64,000 nt of DNA, taken from assembly GCA_037957365.1 (NCBI GenBank), contig JARHVA010000224.1, positions 3,383,501 through 3,447,500 on the forward strand, written 5' to 3'. This DNA is from Torreya grandis. Lineage: Eukaryota; Streptophyta; Pinopsida; Cupressales; Taxaceae. Position numbers and translations under genes: made by a program. This document shows positions 12,401 to 26,637 of the stretch, piece by piece (position 1 is the stretch's first letter; every line of letters begins with the position of its first letter). The notes under the pieces are model-generated. The model saw only the letters and a program-made list of their open reading frames with translations. It ran no database searches and had not been told where the DNA came from.

Positions 12401-15400
12401 ATTGAGGGGTATGAAGCTTTTCACTTGATGTTAAGTCATTGAATTGAATCAAGGACACTATATGGTAAACATAAACTTTGGATGGCCTCTACCTGCACAA
12501 GGTAATAATCATCATAGCCTCGATTGAGATTATAAGCGTACTTTTTGTTAAAACTATTTCGACATGGTTTTTAAATAGGTCATTTCTAAAATTTTAAATT
12601 GTTAGGCAATGAGTTTTAAATTAGTCTTTCTTTCAATAACTATATTATTATGTGCTTTTACCATTATTGATTATGATAGTTTGTTTCTTACCAAAAAAAA
12701 GTCGAGCATCAAAACTTTAAAATTTTGTAGAAAATAATATCTATTATTAGACATTTGATCTTTTTCATAGATTGGATCACTTGATCTTTTCTTAAAATAA
12801 AATTGAAGATTTTAAAATTTAACTTTGTATATATTTTATGGATTCATGAGCTCATTCCCAATGTCATGCTTCATAAACTTAGCCTTCAACCATCCAAACG
12901 ATGGTCACAGGGTTGGTAGAGGAATTATGGCGTGTATTTCAAACACTACCATCTTGAGCACTTGTGTAACTTTCTTAGCCCCTTTTATTTGGCCTCACTA
13001 GTAGATTTTTTGTTTTTGCGTTAGAAATTATATCATAATCACGTTGAAAATAAACTAAAAAAATGATAATTTTGGGTTTGATACAAATTTGAAGGTGGTG
13101 TTTTTTTGCATTTACCTCGATGATACCAAACAACATTATTTTGTCAAAAATTGGTAGAAGTTTAGCATAATTGGGGGTTTCGATATGTGATGTGATTTTT
13201 ATATTAGATGTTATTGCGATAGAGTTTTATTTAAAGTAGAGGCTTTGAAAAAAAATAGAACTTTTGAGGAAGAACTTTTAATGATAATTGGTGCACGTAT
13301 AGTTTTTGTGACAATTTTTGCGTCAACGTTGCAGAATTTATATCACAGTGTTTACAATTTGATGCCAAATGCATTCGACATAAATTTTTTAAATAGTTCT
13401 TTTTATTGCACTTCGTGTCATTTTTTAAATATTGAATTATATGTTAGGTTATTAATTACATATTAAGTTTTTAGTAGTTGGTTCTATTTCTATTTGTAGA
13501 TGACAACAATGACGATGATAACAATTGCAGTAATGAAATAATAATTTTCATAATTGAATGCACTTAAAAGATAAAAGAAGTAATTCCTACAATAAATAAA
13601 TAATAGTTACAAACAAATTATTGACCCTAAGGTTGTGCACTAGGTCGAGGACATAATTTTTTGCTAAGTACAAGGATATGCAAAAGTTTAGCATGCACTT
13701 AAAAAGACAAGGCAAGAAAGAATATCAGCACAAAACTAAGATTGCAGTGCAGAGGTAGAATTTAAGGAAACAACATGCATAAATGTGGTAGTGTCTTAAT
13801 AAGGTGTAACACATGAATAATCTAGAAGAAGATATTTTTAAGAGCACATGGAACAATCTAAGGAATCTTCTAGGTTCATCTAGAATATATCCATATGGAT
13901 TTAACTCTCATGAGTATGTCAATTGGGTAAACCTATAAATACATGCTTCGACCTATTATTTGGACATATAGCATTTTGATACACAAAGTTGATAAAAGTG
14001 ATTTTAAGACATAGCAAGATACAAAATTATTTTGCAAGTTTTTGGCATGTATTATAATGCATAGATATTGTATAAGATATTGTAATTTGGTTGTAATATA
14101 TTGCAACCTAAAAGGAATGTATACATGCTAATAATTATGACAACTGTAATGGATGTGTTCAATGCTTTGGCCATGTATCTCATTCATGCTTAATGGATTA
14201 TGCTTTCACTTTTAGATGTTTTTATCTAAGGATTGCATTTTATTTTATGCACTTATGAATCTTAGTTGTTCTTATCATAAACGAGGGCCTCATTAAATAT
14301 CTCCTCATAAACAGGGGCCTCTACGATTCTCTCATAAACAAAGGCCTGAATGACTCTCTTTTTATGCTTCAAGTAATATCTTAAGCCTAAGGTTCAAGTG
14401 ATATGTTGTTGTGGTATTATTCTATTGTTGAGTTTACATTTCTTAGTGTAGAAGTTGTAGGTTATGATAGTTAAGCACAATATTTTGGTTTCATTGTCAG
14501 TACCTTGTTTGTAAAAATGATATAATATTTAGGAACTCAATGGCACAATACATCATGACAGAACGCATGAAACATTGGTTTAAAACACATGCATTGAGTT
14601 TATCCAAGGAAACACCTTGATAAGGTGGTGTGTGACATAAGAAGTGGTTACAAAGTGAGACATACATTGATTTGCATGAAGTGTTTTTTCTAGAGCTTCC
14701 TAGGCATATTAATGCATGGTTAGTCATATATGTTAAGGATCAAAGTAAGAATCCAGAGAAAATATATGTTTAGTTGAAGGATTGGATTAATGTTTTACTT
14801 ATTTTTTGATTAATGTGTTTTAAATGAGATAAAACTATGAATATTTAGATTAAGTAAGACAAGGGAATAATTTTATAAATTTGAATGTATATGGTAGATT
14901 GATATAAAAATTAATATATTTAGAATTGACAAGACAATGGAGAAGAGATGAACTTGATTTAATTTTAATTTTGTTAATTCTTTATGTTCATCATTATCCT
15001 TAAAATAACTTTGTGTCTAATTTGTAACCTCTCAAATTAGGAAATAAGTGCTCAAACCATGCGTAGATGTTGTTGATGAATCTCAGACACCTAAAATAAT
15101 GTATATTGTCGAGGCTCTATCAATACTATCCTAGTCTATGATGTAGGTTTGTGTCACCTTAGACCTAGTTACTAATGAACCCAAACTATCAAGAACAAAA
15201 ATTTCAATAGACCAAAATATGAAACAATAAATCTAAATTACTTCATATTTAATGAATTGAAATAATTATAAACCATGCATAAATAAGCCTCAACTCAGGA
15301 TTAGAGTTGACATGCAAAAATATGAAAAGAAAACTAGACTCTAACAAAATATATATTTTTAGCAACTACTATTTTTGGTAAGTTTTGCATGCAAACACAA

Positions 15401-18400
15401 GCATCTCTAAAAATATACTTAAATATTATACATACTAAAATTACCCTACATGACAAATTGAAACTAAAGTTCACGTCCAGTCATAAAAATATACAATGTT
15501 TAAAAATAGAAAAATCCTGAAGAAAATATTAAACTACAATTTTGGATCCTCATATGGTCTCATTCAACCTACAAAAAATATCTAAAAATGCCTCTAAGAA
15601 AAAATTGTGGCTTAGGGCAACAAAAAACTTTTCTAGATGGTCATTTTGGTGCTGGAAGAGCTCAAACAAGGTTATGGATCAAAAGTTATGGCCTCCATAA
15701 GTTTTCCTATTTTTTTGCATCAGTTACACCCACACCTATAAATATGTCCTATGTGTGCACTCACCCTCAATCTTGTGTGTTAATACATGTTTTGATTCTT
15801 TTTGTTTTGAAACCCTAACTTCAATTTTGTCATAAGATGATCCTTGAGAAAGGGGTTAATAATTAGGTTTGGACAACCCTAACCACTCCCCACTGAGTGA
15901 TTGAGTGTTGCATAAGTTAAAAAACTATGAAGAGGGATTTGATCCATAACCTAGGTGGATATTCCACTCTAAGATTTAATAATATAGATTCTAAATAGAT
16001 AGTTGATTAATAATTGGATTTATGATTGTTATGTACTTATAAACATACTAAAATAGAAATAAACAAGCGCTTGAAAAAAACTAGAGTAGTCTACTTAACA
16101 TAAGCAATAATAAGAGATAACAATACACAACATGAAACAAGGTTTAGCTTAGAAAACCCAATCTGGGAAAAAGTACAATTAGTGAGAAAAACACTCCCCT
16201 TTCCACTATGTTCTATAAATTATATACAAGCTACTGCCAATGGCCTTCATGGATAGATTATGAATTACAAACTATCCCCATCCTTCATTACTTAGGTGGA
16301 TACATCTACATTTTTGAGAAACCATGCAAAAGTTTTCTTAGTACTGTATGACATTCTTCAGAGGGCATTTACATAAGACATTCTTTTGGTTATATTTATG
16401 TAATTTGGAGAAACACAACCATAAACATGTACAAAAATGAGACCATTCACAACATCTATGCATAAGATATAACCATGGATGGGTCTTAGACGTTGATTAA
16501 AAACTTGCAAAAAGGTGTTAAACAATATTGAACAACATTGTGGTACCTTCGAGAATTGAAATGACACTAATCACTTTCTTAATTTCCATTGTGAATTGCC
16601 CATGGGCTTTGATTGTCATTGGACTTATTGTGGAAGGATTGTCCTCTACAATTTGGTTCTCCCTATAGCATTGGTGGAACTAAATCCTTGTATTGCATAT
16701 CTTGAAATCAGTGCCATGATTAACCTGATCTTAGAATAATTCACTATTTTTTTTTAGATTGAAATAATTTACCAAATTTACTCTTTACATTCTCACCGAA
16801 AAACATTTAATTGATTGCTTGGACTATTTTCTTGTTTTGGCCAATGATGGATCCACCACTTGTAGGTGGTTTGAAAAGCATTTATTGTGAATTGTGATGA
16901 GATGTTTTGATTTTGTGTGCCATTAACTGATCGAACATTAGAGGAATAAATCAAAATTTCTTTCAATCTTTTCACATTCTTACAATAACATTCAAAATCT
17001 CGATTCTCGAATTAGTCATTCAATTTTTGGGGACTTGGGTCTTGCAATTTGGAAGTCGATAAGGCAAAGTTTATTTTTTTCAGCCACCACTAGGCATAAG
17101 TTATGTATTTGATTGTTAGTGTTATATTATTTAATCAAAATCCTTTTTTTGGTTTCTACTATGATCTGATATTGTAAATATCTAATACATGTTTTCCTTC
17201 AATTAGTTCAGATCTTGATTTGATCCATCCATCCGCTCAAATCTAACAATAAAAAAATAGTTTTGTTTGGCATCATGCCTCTAAAAAGATTCCTTCTTTC
17301 ATCCTAAAAACAAACCTTGACAATGTCAACAAGTAGTTGTCTTATGCTTACTATGGTTGTTCATAGGTCTCATTGGTGCTCATTTTTTCCAATCCCATTT
17401 GTCCGTGCACTCAAATCTAACGTCAATTTTAAATTCATATCTTCTACATCCACCTTTGTCTTTGCATTTTCCTTCTAGTGAAAAGAAATTAATTGTGTCA
17501 CCACCACGTAACAATGAAGGTAACATGCAACTTATTTATGAGGCCTTGGCTGCGCCTATTGTAGTAGGTTGATTTTCTATTTTTTCCCTCAACCGTGGGC
17601 TTCCTTGAGTTATTTGTGCCATGTAGGGTTCCTCTGTTGCAATTGTCTTAGGTTGTTTTTCTTATTTGTATGATTTTGTACATGTCCTTTGTTTATAGAT
17701 TCTTAACAAACTTATTAGTCATTTGGAAACTCCAAAATTTTAGTGTGTAATGATAGATCCTTAATCCTTCTTTTTCCCATTTACAAAGTCCATTGAGATG
17801 TCTAGCTTTGAACTTGGAAGAAGAAAAATGGACTATAATAAAAAATAAGGAACATTCTTTCTTGTGAGAATAAATAAAAAAGTTCTAAAGAGGTTCATCT
17901 TGGAGATGCAAATAATAATGAATTGGTATTAGTGAATTTGGAGATTCTACTATTGAGTGTACCAATAATCCATCCTCACACGTTGATGTTGAAAATCACC
18001 ATCCTTGAAATGGAAAACAAAAGTCATGCCAATAGGACATGGCAAGGATTTTTTAGATTGTATGGATTTCAAAGTTCCCAGTCATTGAAGCATTTGAGAA
18101 TAAGGACAAAATTGAACCTCCTAAAGAACACAAGTGGAAGATATGCAATTGGAAATATGGGAGGGACAAGACTGTAACTAAAACTAGACACCACAGAGAA
18201 GCACATGGGTAGGGTCTATGAAATGAAAATTTAAAAAAAAGAGGAGAAATCATTGGTAAAATGGAAAACAAAAAAAGAGCATCTTCATTTCAAGTGTGCA
18301 AGTAAATACAATGAACACTCACAAACCTAGGCAATACATGTTGGAAGTAGGGGCATTCATTTTTACTCTTTTTGGAAAGATAATGAAATCTAGTCAATTG

Positions 18401-18634
18401 TCCCCAACTTTACAACTTTGTTGTTTTTTAAATACACATTTTAAACATATCTTCTCCAATGAGAATTATCTAGAATATAAGAACGCGTCTTTTTTGGGTG
18501 TGCTTAACTTTTAAAAATTTCAAGTGTCTATAAATAGTAGTTGGGAATGTGTTAGTTGTGTTGCTTAGTGTAAAAAGAAGGATTTTAAAGAAAAAATAAT
18601 GCAATCAAGATTTTGGCTTTATCTCTTGATGAAG

Positions 18635-18635
<1 letters not shown>
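12401..18635. other. Intergenic AT-rich DNA, no gene seen
   Basis: About 6.2 kb with no credible coding region on either strand; open frames are short and unlike any family I recognise. A TATA-like CCTATAAATATG near 15735 might be part of an eroded LTR, but no ends could be found. A small triplet of imperfect repeats lies at 14273-14346. Confidence 0.5.
14273..14346 (+). repeat. Three imperfect short direct repeats
   Basis: Three copies of a motif close to TCATAAACAGGGGCCT lie about 28-31 bases apart, with differences in the purine run. Too few copies to call a satellite. Confidence 0.5.

Positions 18636-18697
<62 letters not shown>
18636..18697. repeat. (TA)n microsatellite at the LINE 3' end
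   Basis: About 31 TA dinucleotides. It sits exactly at the 3' end of the minus-strand LINE, where a poly(A) or simple-repeat tail is expected. Confidence 0.9.
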
Positions 18698-18699
<2 letters not shown>

Positions 18700-19099
18700 C
18701 AATTACAAAATATGAGCATCGGTGATGCAAAAAATAGATATGGAGTTCTCAAAATAAATTAGCTAGAATGGGGGCATCCCCCCATCATATGAAAACATAT
18801 TAACCAATATTACAATATAAAAAATGGTCCCATGTAGGTGGCCCAACAAACAATATCAAGAATATACAGAACATAAAATCATCCCAAAATCACCACCCTG
18901 GAGGTGGCACATTAGTATTTAAGCATCTGACACCCTCCAAATAGTGGCGCAATCCATTTCATAGTCTTCATATGATTCTACACTAACAGGTCCCTCGACA
19001 GAGTCTTTGTTTCCTTCAAGTCCCTTTTGGATCTGTCTTGCAGCCAATATTGGGGAATATCTATCAACTCTTTTTAAAAAAATTCATGTTATTCATTCT

Positions 19100-22000
19100 G
19101 ACATAGTCCATGACATCGTCCACATCTGTCAAACCTCCCCTTTCTATGAGTTTTTCTAATTTCTCAGTGAAAACGTTCACATTGTCATCAATTAGCTTCT
19201 AGACATCCTTCTATTCATCTGCATCCTGTATCATGGCAGTAGAGCTCAAGGGAGAGGAAATTATCATATCATTCTTTTGAAAGGAACAACGGGTAAGATT
19301 CAAGTCAAGAGGGACAAAATATTCCTCAACTTCTTTAATAATGCAACTGCCCATTCCATCTTTATGCACATCCCTTATCACATCTTCATTTGCCAAAACC
19401 TAGCTACTCACCCCATTTTTATTTGAATCTGAAGAGTTCACCCACTCCTGCACATGGTTATCTACTTGGTTGAAATATGAGTCCTTTATACAGTCCCACT
19501 CATGCTCAGTTATTTTTATTTCAGTAGTCGATTGATGGCAGACCGTCCAATCTGGGTGTGGGCTCAGCTTGGGGTATCTGCCAAAGTCAATCAAGTAGTT
19601 AGAAATGATTTTGAGCATTCCAGTTCTTAGGAACTACTCTAGCTAATCTTGTGGCACTTTCAATTAAAGAAAAATTTGCAAAGAAACAAAACGAAGGATG
19701 ACTTCCACTGAGAAGTCAGTATGCACCCTAGCCTTGTCTTGGAATACCTCTAAGTTCCTTTGCTTCCATAAAAACCATAAAATCTCAGTTGAAAAAATAA
19801 GCCAAAGTTTATGAAAGAATGAATGAACTTTAACTTTACCATAAATATAACCAAAAGCAATATTAAAACACCCAATGTCATAGTCAAAGACCACATTCTA
19901 GCATTTAAGACAACTTTTCCACAGGTTAAACGCATAAGGACAAAGGAAGAAGACATGTTCAAAAGTTTCAATCTCACTGCAAAAAGAACAAGAGGTTTGG
20001 GAATATCCACTTTTACTCAACAAAAATCCAACAACCAACTTATTATACATTAACAACCATTGAAAACAAGTTTTTTTTGGTTCAAGGCAAGAGGTCCATA
20101 TAACTTCAAATCTAAAAGACCAAGCACTTAGAGGATCATAGACAGACCAAATGTGGTTAAGGGTGAGGTAGGGAACTTATGAAAAAGGATAGTTTGCTAT
20201 ATAAAATTTAAGTGGAGAACTCAAACAGAGTGGAGCCCTTTATCCACTTCACACTGTCCCAAAACTCACCCTCCTCATCCATGAAGACAACATTATTCTT
20301 CCCTTGCAATGCTTTTTGAAGAAGAGTGAAGGTTCTACGTTGGGTAGCAGGAATTTGAAATCTGACTATAATTTCTATCCAGGATGCCCAACCAGAATGT
20401 GAATAGAGATCCTTGAACTCCCTCAAGCCTTTAGTGAACCATTCAAAGGTAGAACAACCCTTGGTGAGGGCAAGTGGCAAATAAGTTCCACAATATAGAT
20501 CTATAACCCTAACATGTCCCAAACCAATTGAAAATGTGCTTAGCTATGATGAAAGGTTTAACAATGTCCTAAGTTGACCAAATGGATGCAAAGATAGGTG
20601 AACCAACCACTTTGATAGAAAAGGGACCAATGAGTAGATCTGCAATGTTTAGTCCTTTCCAAAATGGTTTTCATTTAGGAAAACCCTTCAAGATATTATT
20701 CTTGACCAATATTTTTCAGGGCTCATCCCCTTTGAACGCTCTTATAGTTCATTTCACAACCTGGGTTATACCCTGTATCCTAAGATCTTTTAGATCTAGG
20801 CCCCCAATATTTTTTGGCTTCGAGCAGAATTGCCAAGAGATTGCATGTCTTTTCTTCCCTCCTTTTCCATCAGACTACATGAAGTCTCTTATGATTCTGT
20901 AGAGCATATTAATTTGAGACTTGTTGAAGAGCTAAAAAGAGGCATAGTAAATACTATATGAGGAGAGAACCTTTTGACAGACTTGAATCCATCCAGGTAA
21001 GGAAAGTAGGTGTCCCTTCCACATTGCAATTGTTGATTTCGTCAAATATCCATTCTTACATGAGCTTGAAAGAAGGTGTAAGTGCGAAAGGAATACCCAA
21101 ATATTTGACCATTTCATCTAATCCTTTCCATGTCCACCTAAATTTTGACAGCGAATTATGAGGGTGATCCTTCCATCCTAGCATATATGATTTATGCATT
21201 GCCACCTTGGACCTAGAGGCAGAGCAATATATATCTAGTCTTGCAACAGCCTATGACAAGTTATTTTGCTCCAGTTTGAAAAAAAGGGTAGTGTCATCAT
21301 CAAATAGGACATAAATAAGGACTTCATCATTGGGCAGAGAGATTCTTGACTGGTGCTCCAATATTAGAGAATCTGAGAAGATAATTCAAGGCTTCAACAA
21401 CCAACACAAAATGTGAAGGGGAAAGAGGACATCCTTGTCTGATGGAGCATTGAAGATCAAGGGATCCAGTCAATTCCCCATTCACTTCAATGATAACTGA
21501 AGCATCTTTGAAGAAGACATTAATTATTCTACAAAACTTATCCTAGAAACCAAAGGATCTTAAAACTTTCTCAATGAAGAGCCATTCAATTCTGTCGTAT
21601 GCTTTTTCAGAGTCAAGCAAAATCATGCCTATATTTTGATTAGAGTCCCAGATCCAATACATCCCTTCCCAACTCATGATCAAGTTATCCAAGATGTATC
21701 TTCTTTCAACAAAGTCAGTTTGAGTCTTTGAAAAAATAGAGGGTAGTAGAGAGGAAAGTCTCTTTGCTAGAATCTTTGCCAAAATCTTGTAGGATACATT
21801 AAGGAGGGTGATTGGTCTCCATTTTTTGACTGAATAGAGGTCCCCATCCTTAAGGATGAGTTTAATTACTCCTCTGTTGATGTCTGAGCCAAGGGTACCA
21901 ACATCTATTACTTCTTTAAAAACCTCTAGACAATCTTTATCCAACCATTCCTTATTGGCTTTGTAAAATTCAGTAAGGAAACCATCCATTCTAGGTGCTT

Positions 22001-23442
22001 TATCATTCTTGAGCAAGTCAATGGTAGTTTTTTATTTCATCCAATGTAATATTTTCATCAAGGGAACTCGCTTGCACTCATGACATTTTTTTGGAATGCA
22101 AGCATTAATGATCACCCTATTTTGCTCAGTGAGATCATTGGAGCCATCAAAAAGGAATAGACAAAAGTAGAACTCATAGAAGGCTTCTTTTATACTAGAA
22201 GAATCCTACATAATCTGGTCATGAACTTCAATACCATTTATTTTGCTTATTTTGTGCTTAGCTTTCAAGAATATAAAGAAAAACTTAGAGCCTCTATCAC
22301 CAAGTTTCAGCTAGGTTAGTCTTGAGAGGATCCACGCCCCCTTGGCAAAGTAATTTTGGGACTGGTTGACTTGATGTTTTAAGAGATTAAGCTATTTAAG
22401 AAATTTTCCATTAGAGGGGTCATGTTGGAGAGAGCATTCAACATGTATTAGTTTTTCTTGAGTAACCCTCGCAATTTTTATGTGCATTTTAGCCTTAATC
22501 TATCCATAGGTTCTAACAAAGTTTTTGGAGACTTCCATGCAAGAATTCCACTAATCAATTCTAGAGCTAGAACTGTAGGCAAATTTCCCAATATTCCAAG
22601 AAGATTAAAGACCATCCAAACACACTTGGTCAGACAAGTGGGATATATTAAACTTATAGAGTCCTTTGAAAGATGAGGCATCTTTATTCTCCTCAAGGTT
22701 CAATGAGAATGTCATTTCAATGGGTTGGTGATCCAAAATTGTATACGGCAAGATAATCACCACATTGCCATCCCTATTAAGGGTCATAGTAAGTGAGTCC
22801 CTATTTAAGTAGAACCTATCAAGTCTGGAGTATTGTCTTCTATTATTACTTTGATTGTTGCACCAGGAATACTAAATACCTTTACTTTGATTTTTACCTT
22901 TTTGAAGCAAGCATAACATTTTGTACATTCTCTAGAATTTAGACAAGAAGAAAAGTTCATTGCCTTTCCAGGCCTAATGGTCACCTCCAATTTTATCCTC
23001 TTTTTCTTCCACCATGTTAAAATCACCTCCAAAGATCCAAGGGACTTTTTAAAAGATTAATAACTAGCCAATTCCATAGATCAAATTGATCTCTGTAATC
23101 ATTTAGAGCATAGATGTTACACAGTCTAAAGCACTGGTTTTGGAATTCTCGCAAGACCCAAACAACGCTATTGCAATGGGAGACAATATGGTCAATAATA
23201 CATTCCTTTAGGTTAGGGTTGACAAAGATAGAAACCCCTCCTTTTTCTCTTTGATGATTGGTGGAGAACTGGGGAGCATTTGGCCAAATGAAATTAAGGA
23301 CTAAGGACAACTAAGATCCCATAGCCTTAACTTCTTGGAGACATAGAAAGTCCAAATTTTTTGTTGGATACTTGAACTATCATATAATGGGTTTTCTATC
23401 AGGGGATTCCAAGCCCCTAACATTCCAACTTACAATTCTCAT
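19100..23442 (-). pseudogene. LINE ORF2 pseudogene (endonuclease and reverse transcriptase)
   Basis: The start is the conserved MRIVSWNVRGLGIP at 23442, followed by DFLCLQEVK near 23330-23350, which holds the catalytic Glu of the endonuclease. A further endonuclease segment lies at 23023-23310. The reverse transcriptase begins around 22016 (KAPRMDGF, KKWRPITLLN), with motif A as SEKAYDRIEW near 21590, motif B as RQGCPLSP near 21430 and the catalytic box as FDDD near 21310 (usually FADD). The tail contains FLWKQRNLEVF (around 19760), typical of the plant LINE C-terminus. Several stops and frameshifts break it. The 3' limit of the frame near 19.1-19.2 kb is approximate. Confidence 0.85.
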
Positions 23443-23473
23443 AAATTAGGGGGGCAAAGGAGGGTCAATTAGA

Positions 23474-24090
23474 TTAACCATGGGGTTTACCGCCACTGCT
23501 ATATAGTCTTTTGAAGTAGTCCAAAACTTTGTTTTTCTTACCCTTTTTTTTGAAAGAAGGGTCATGGCCACTAGGGGGGTTATTTTTCTTCTCTTTCACT
23601 AGAGAGTGATCCATTGGGGTGGATCCCAACTCTATTTTTAGTCTTTTTCCACCCCCTTTAGACATCCAGATCTCAACAACATTTGTTTCCTTAAGAGATA
23701 GGGGAACACTCACTGATACCTCCATCTTAGAATCAGACTTATCAAGACCTTATTTCTTTGGAGAAATAGCCATGGGGGAAGCACGACTTTCAATTTTATT
23801 AAGATTGGCTAAGGGCAAGCTGTCAAGGTTAGAATTTAGAACATCAGGGGTTTCAACTGGCAAAACCACATATTCCTTAGAGGGAGAGTCCAATAGGGTT
23901 CTTTGTTCAAGAAAGGCATCATCTATGTTATTCGATAGATAATTAATCACATCTAACAATAAAGTCAAGCTATCAACAAAAGGAGGCGGGTAACTAAGCA
24001 ACTGAGGAGTGAGGAAAGATTCAACTTGACCTAGTTCATTCACAGCCTCAGAGTTAGATATTCCTGTAGCCTCCTCAGGGGGGAACTATC
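23474..24090 (-). pseudogene. LINE ORF1 C-terminal part, decayed
   Basis: Two overlapping open pieces (23750-24043 and 23474-23725) continue ORF1 after the zinc knuckle. The last is lysine-rich (KKKGKKNKVLDYFKRLY), as is usual near the end of RNA-binding ORF1 proteins. It ends about 30 bp before the ORF2 start, which fits the compact ORF1-ORF2 spacing of plant L1s. Confidence 0.6.
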
Positions 24091-24099
24091 TTTCAGTGG

Positions 24100-25010
24100 T
24101 TCACTATTATACAAAGGATTTTTAGAGACCTGCAAAACATCCAACATTGAATCATTTTTCTAGGCATCCTGCTCTTTTTGCTTGTTATGCAGATTTTCTT
24201 TATTTACCATCATTGGGCAGTTTTTTCTGAGATGTCCATATTTTTTACAAAAGAAACAGGTGTTCAGGCCACATAACCCTCTTAGAGCATAGGTATGGGA
24301 AATCCCTTTAATTTTGAAATTAAGGGAATCTAGAAAGAAATCTAGGGGTTCTAAGGAGATATAAACCCTAGCATTCATATGGGCTAGCGACCTCCTAGTA
24401 TCCTCAATTCTCAGGACTTCCCCAAGGGTTTTCAATGCTTGTGGTAGAAAATTACACAGTTGTATAGGCACTCCTTCAATGTCTACCCATCTGGGAGTAG
24501 TTTTAAAAATGAGGTCATTAAAGTCTATATCTAGGCTCCACGAAACTACCTTAAAAATAGATTGGCCAACATTATACAAAATAGTTCTTCGCTGCATATT
24601 ATAATTTTTAAACAAAATCATAAAAACCCCTTTCTGTATCATTTGGCAAAAACTAATATATAAACCCAATTTTTTACCCCAAACAAAGTTGATCCAGTTA
24701 TGAAAAAAAATATAGAAAGGAGAGAATTCTTGTTTAAAAAAATAAAAAAAATCCCAACATTTTTAAATCTAATTTTTTCCTACTGAAGATCAATTTCTAT
24801 GGAAGCATTCGACATAATACTCAGGGTCTTAACAGGGTTAGGGCACTTACCGATTTGACCTTCATCTTGCTCCTGCTATCCATGCTCTTCGTAGCTTGCC
24901 ACAAATTTGGCTCCTTCTAAATGCTTCATTGCTTCTTCCTGCCATGGGATTTTGCTAAACACTTTTTTTGGTGGACCAGATGCTCCTTCTTCCACTTAAT
25001 ATGAGACAGA
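24100..25010 (-). pseudogene. LINE ORF1 pseudogene (DUF4283-like, CCHC zinc knuckle)
   Basis: The open part at 24160-24669 shows a DUF4283-like pattern (GVFMILFKNY, TPRWVDIEGVPIQL) followed by a zinc knuckle CFFCKKYGHLRKNC, spaced C-x2-C-x4-H-x4-C. In the family this protein binds element RNA and accompanies ORF2 during target-primed reverse transcription. An N-terminal extension can be followed with breaks to about 25010 (SKIPWQEEAMKHLEGAKF). The copy is interrupted. Confidence 0.75.
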
Positions 25011-25230
25011 TATATCTCCCTTATGATTGCATACCTTATCAATCCCCAGATAACCAACTGGCTCATTAAGGCCACCATTTTCACCCTTCTCTGCATATTT
25101 GAGGATGTTAATTTTGATAGTTTCCATATACAACTACAATTAATTCATGCCCCTTCAAAAAAACCAAAGGCTACGGGATGGGGTCCTAGGCAAGTGACGC
25201 CCATGTAGGGACGAAAAACACACCAACATC

Positions 25231-25481
25231 CACCAAGCAGAGTTAAATGAAAAGCAAGACCCAAAGAAAAGAAACAAAAAAACAAATAATTAAATTAAAG
25301 CATGCTTAAGAGATGATTAATTTAAATGACCACCATGGGCACCAAGGAGAGAAGAATATGAAACACAAAGGAAGAAAGGTAACCAAGGCAATTAACTTAG
25401 AGAGAGCTTGAATCACCATTAATGTAAGTCTTAATAAAATCCAATAAATATAATAAGTAGTCTATAATATCCAATTTTAAA
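25231..25481. other. Spacer between LINE and block B
   Basis: AT-rich sequence with no recognised element. It ends where similarity to block C begins. Confidence 0.4.
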
Positions 25482-26216
25482 AATATGATGTAGATAACCA
25501 AATCCATCATGAAAAAACCAAGTGAAATGACAACATATCAACTTATGTGGACATTTTATTGGAGGCTTTCTACATCCAAAATGATGTCATATTTAATTTG
25601 ATTTCCTCCATTATAGTTTTCTGCCTTAATTGATATTGCAAACAAAAATTATTGACCAACAACTTAATCGATTATATATTGTATACGTTTGTCATCAATA
25701 GTAAGAAACTGTAAATATTTTATCATAATACCCATTATCGACACAAATGTATTTAGCTCAGTTGTCGAATCATTCCCTACCAACCAAAGCTCGTATTTGT
25801 AATCACATTTAGCAATATCCAACTTACATTTAGGATGATGTCAACCCTTTAAAAGAAACAACCCTGGTGTTTACCAATACCACGGGTTTATTTGTGTTGG
25901 GTGGTTTTGAAACAAAACCCAAAGACATCATGCAAAAAAACAATAGACACCGTGTGGAGAGAGGAACAACAGGTGGGCGTAGCACAATTAGGAGCTTCAA
26001 CACTACAAGTGGAAGACAACAATCAACTTGATTGAGGAGTGGAGGAATGATCACGTGGAGGTTGCCGAACTAACAAAATCGATGAGGGGAGAGCTTAATT
26101 TAACGTGGTCATTCGACATGGAATACCAAGCCCTCAAAGCTATCTATTCAAGAGAATGTCAATGATCTTACTCGCTATTCGAGGAGTATGGAGGTAGTTT
26201 ATGGAGGACAATGAAT
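25482..26216. other. Left segment of block B, no intact gene
   Basis: Repeated at 36234-37350 in block C. Some stretches look like old coding sequence on the plus strand (for example around 26020-26080, reading EEWRNDHVEVAELTKS), but stops interrupt them and I cannot assign a family. The segment near 25763 holds the unoccupied version of the target site used by the miniature element in block C. Confidence 0.5.
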
Positions 26217-26637
26217 ATATTGAAGGCATCAAGGAGTGGCGAGAGAGGAGAAAACAACAACTGATGCAATCATGCAGCGTCCTCGATACACAAACTACGC
26301 TCTGTGTTCGCCATGAATACGAGGTTCGGAAAGCACGACAAAAAAATGCCTCTTTATGCCCGTTCTATGTATTCCAGTTTTGAAAACAAGTTGCATGAAA
26401 TGCGACATGAAAAATAACATAACAGATGTGTACGACATATAGAGAGAGCATGGTTGAATGAGAGTACGGTTAGAGCTGTACAACCTGCCCAATAAGAGTT
26501 TTGACAAAAAATGCAGAAAATCTCCCAAAAAATAATGCACAGCCAGCACAACAAAAATCTAACCAAACCAAATACCAACTATAATTAAATTCATAGACAT
26601 ATTGAGAAATGGCTCTTTGGAGACCGCTCGGATGCCA
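26217..26637 (-). mobile_element. Copia-like element: 5' internal leader fragment, copy B
   Basis: Counterpart of 1-435. The primer site reads TGGCATCCGAGC on the minus strand, directly inside the LTR. No gag could be identified. Confidence 0.5.

Larger units (their letters stand above)
18636..25230 (-). mobile_element. Decayed L1-type LINE, nearly full length
   Basis: Reading right to left: an ORF1 with a DUF4283-like region and a CCHC zinc knuckle, then ORF2 with an AP-like endonuclease, a reverse transcriptase and a C-terminal region resembling that of plant LINEs. Total length (about 6.6 kb) and order fit plant L1 elements. The frames are broken by stops and frameshifts, so the copy is dead. 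The 3' end abuts a (TA)n tract. I could not find a matching target duplication, and the 5' limit is approximate. Confidence 0.85.

Noticed and set aside
25900..26100. Gag of a further retroelement on the plus strand
   Set aside because: A few charged, coiled-coil-like residues can be read, but stops break every frame and no gag motif is present.
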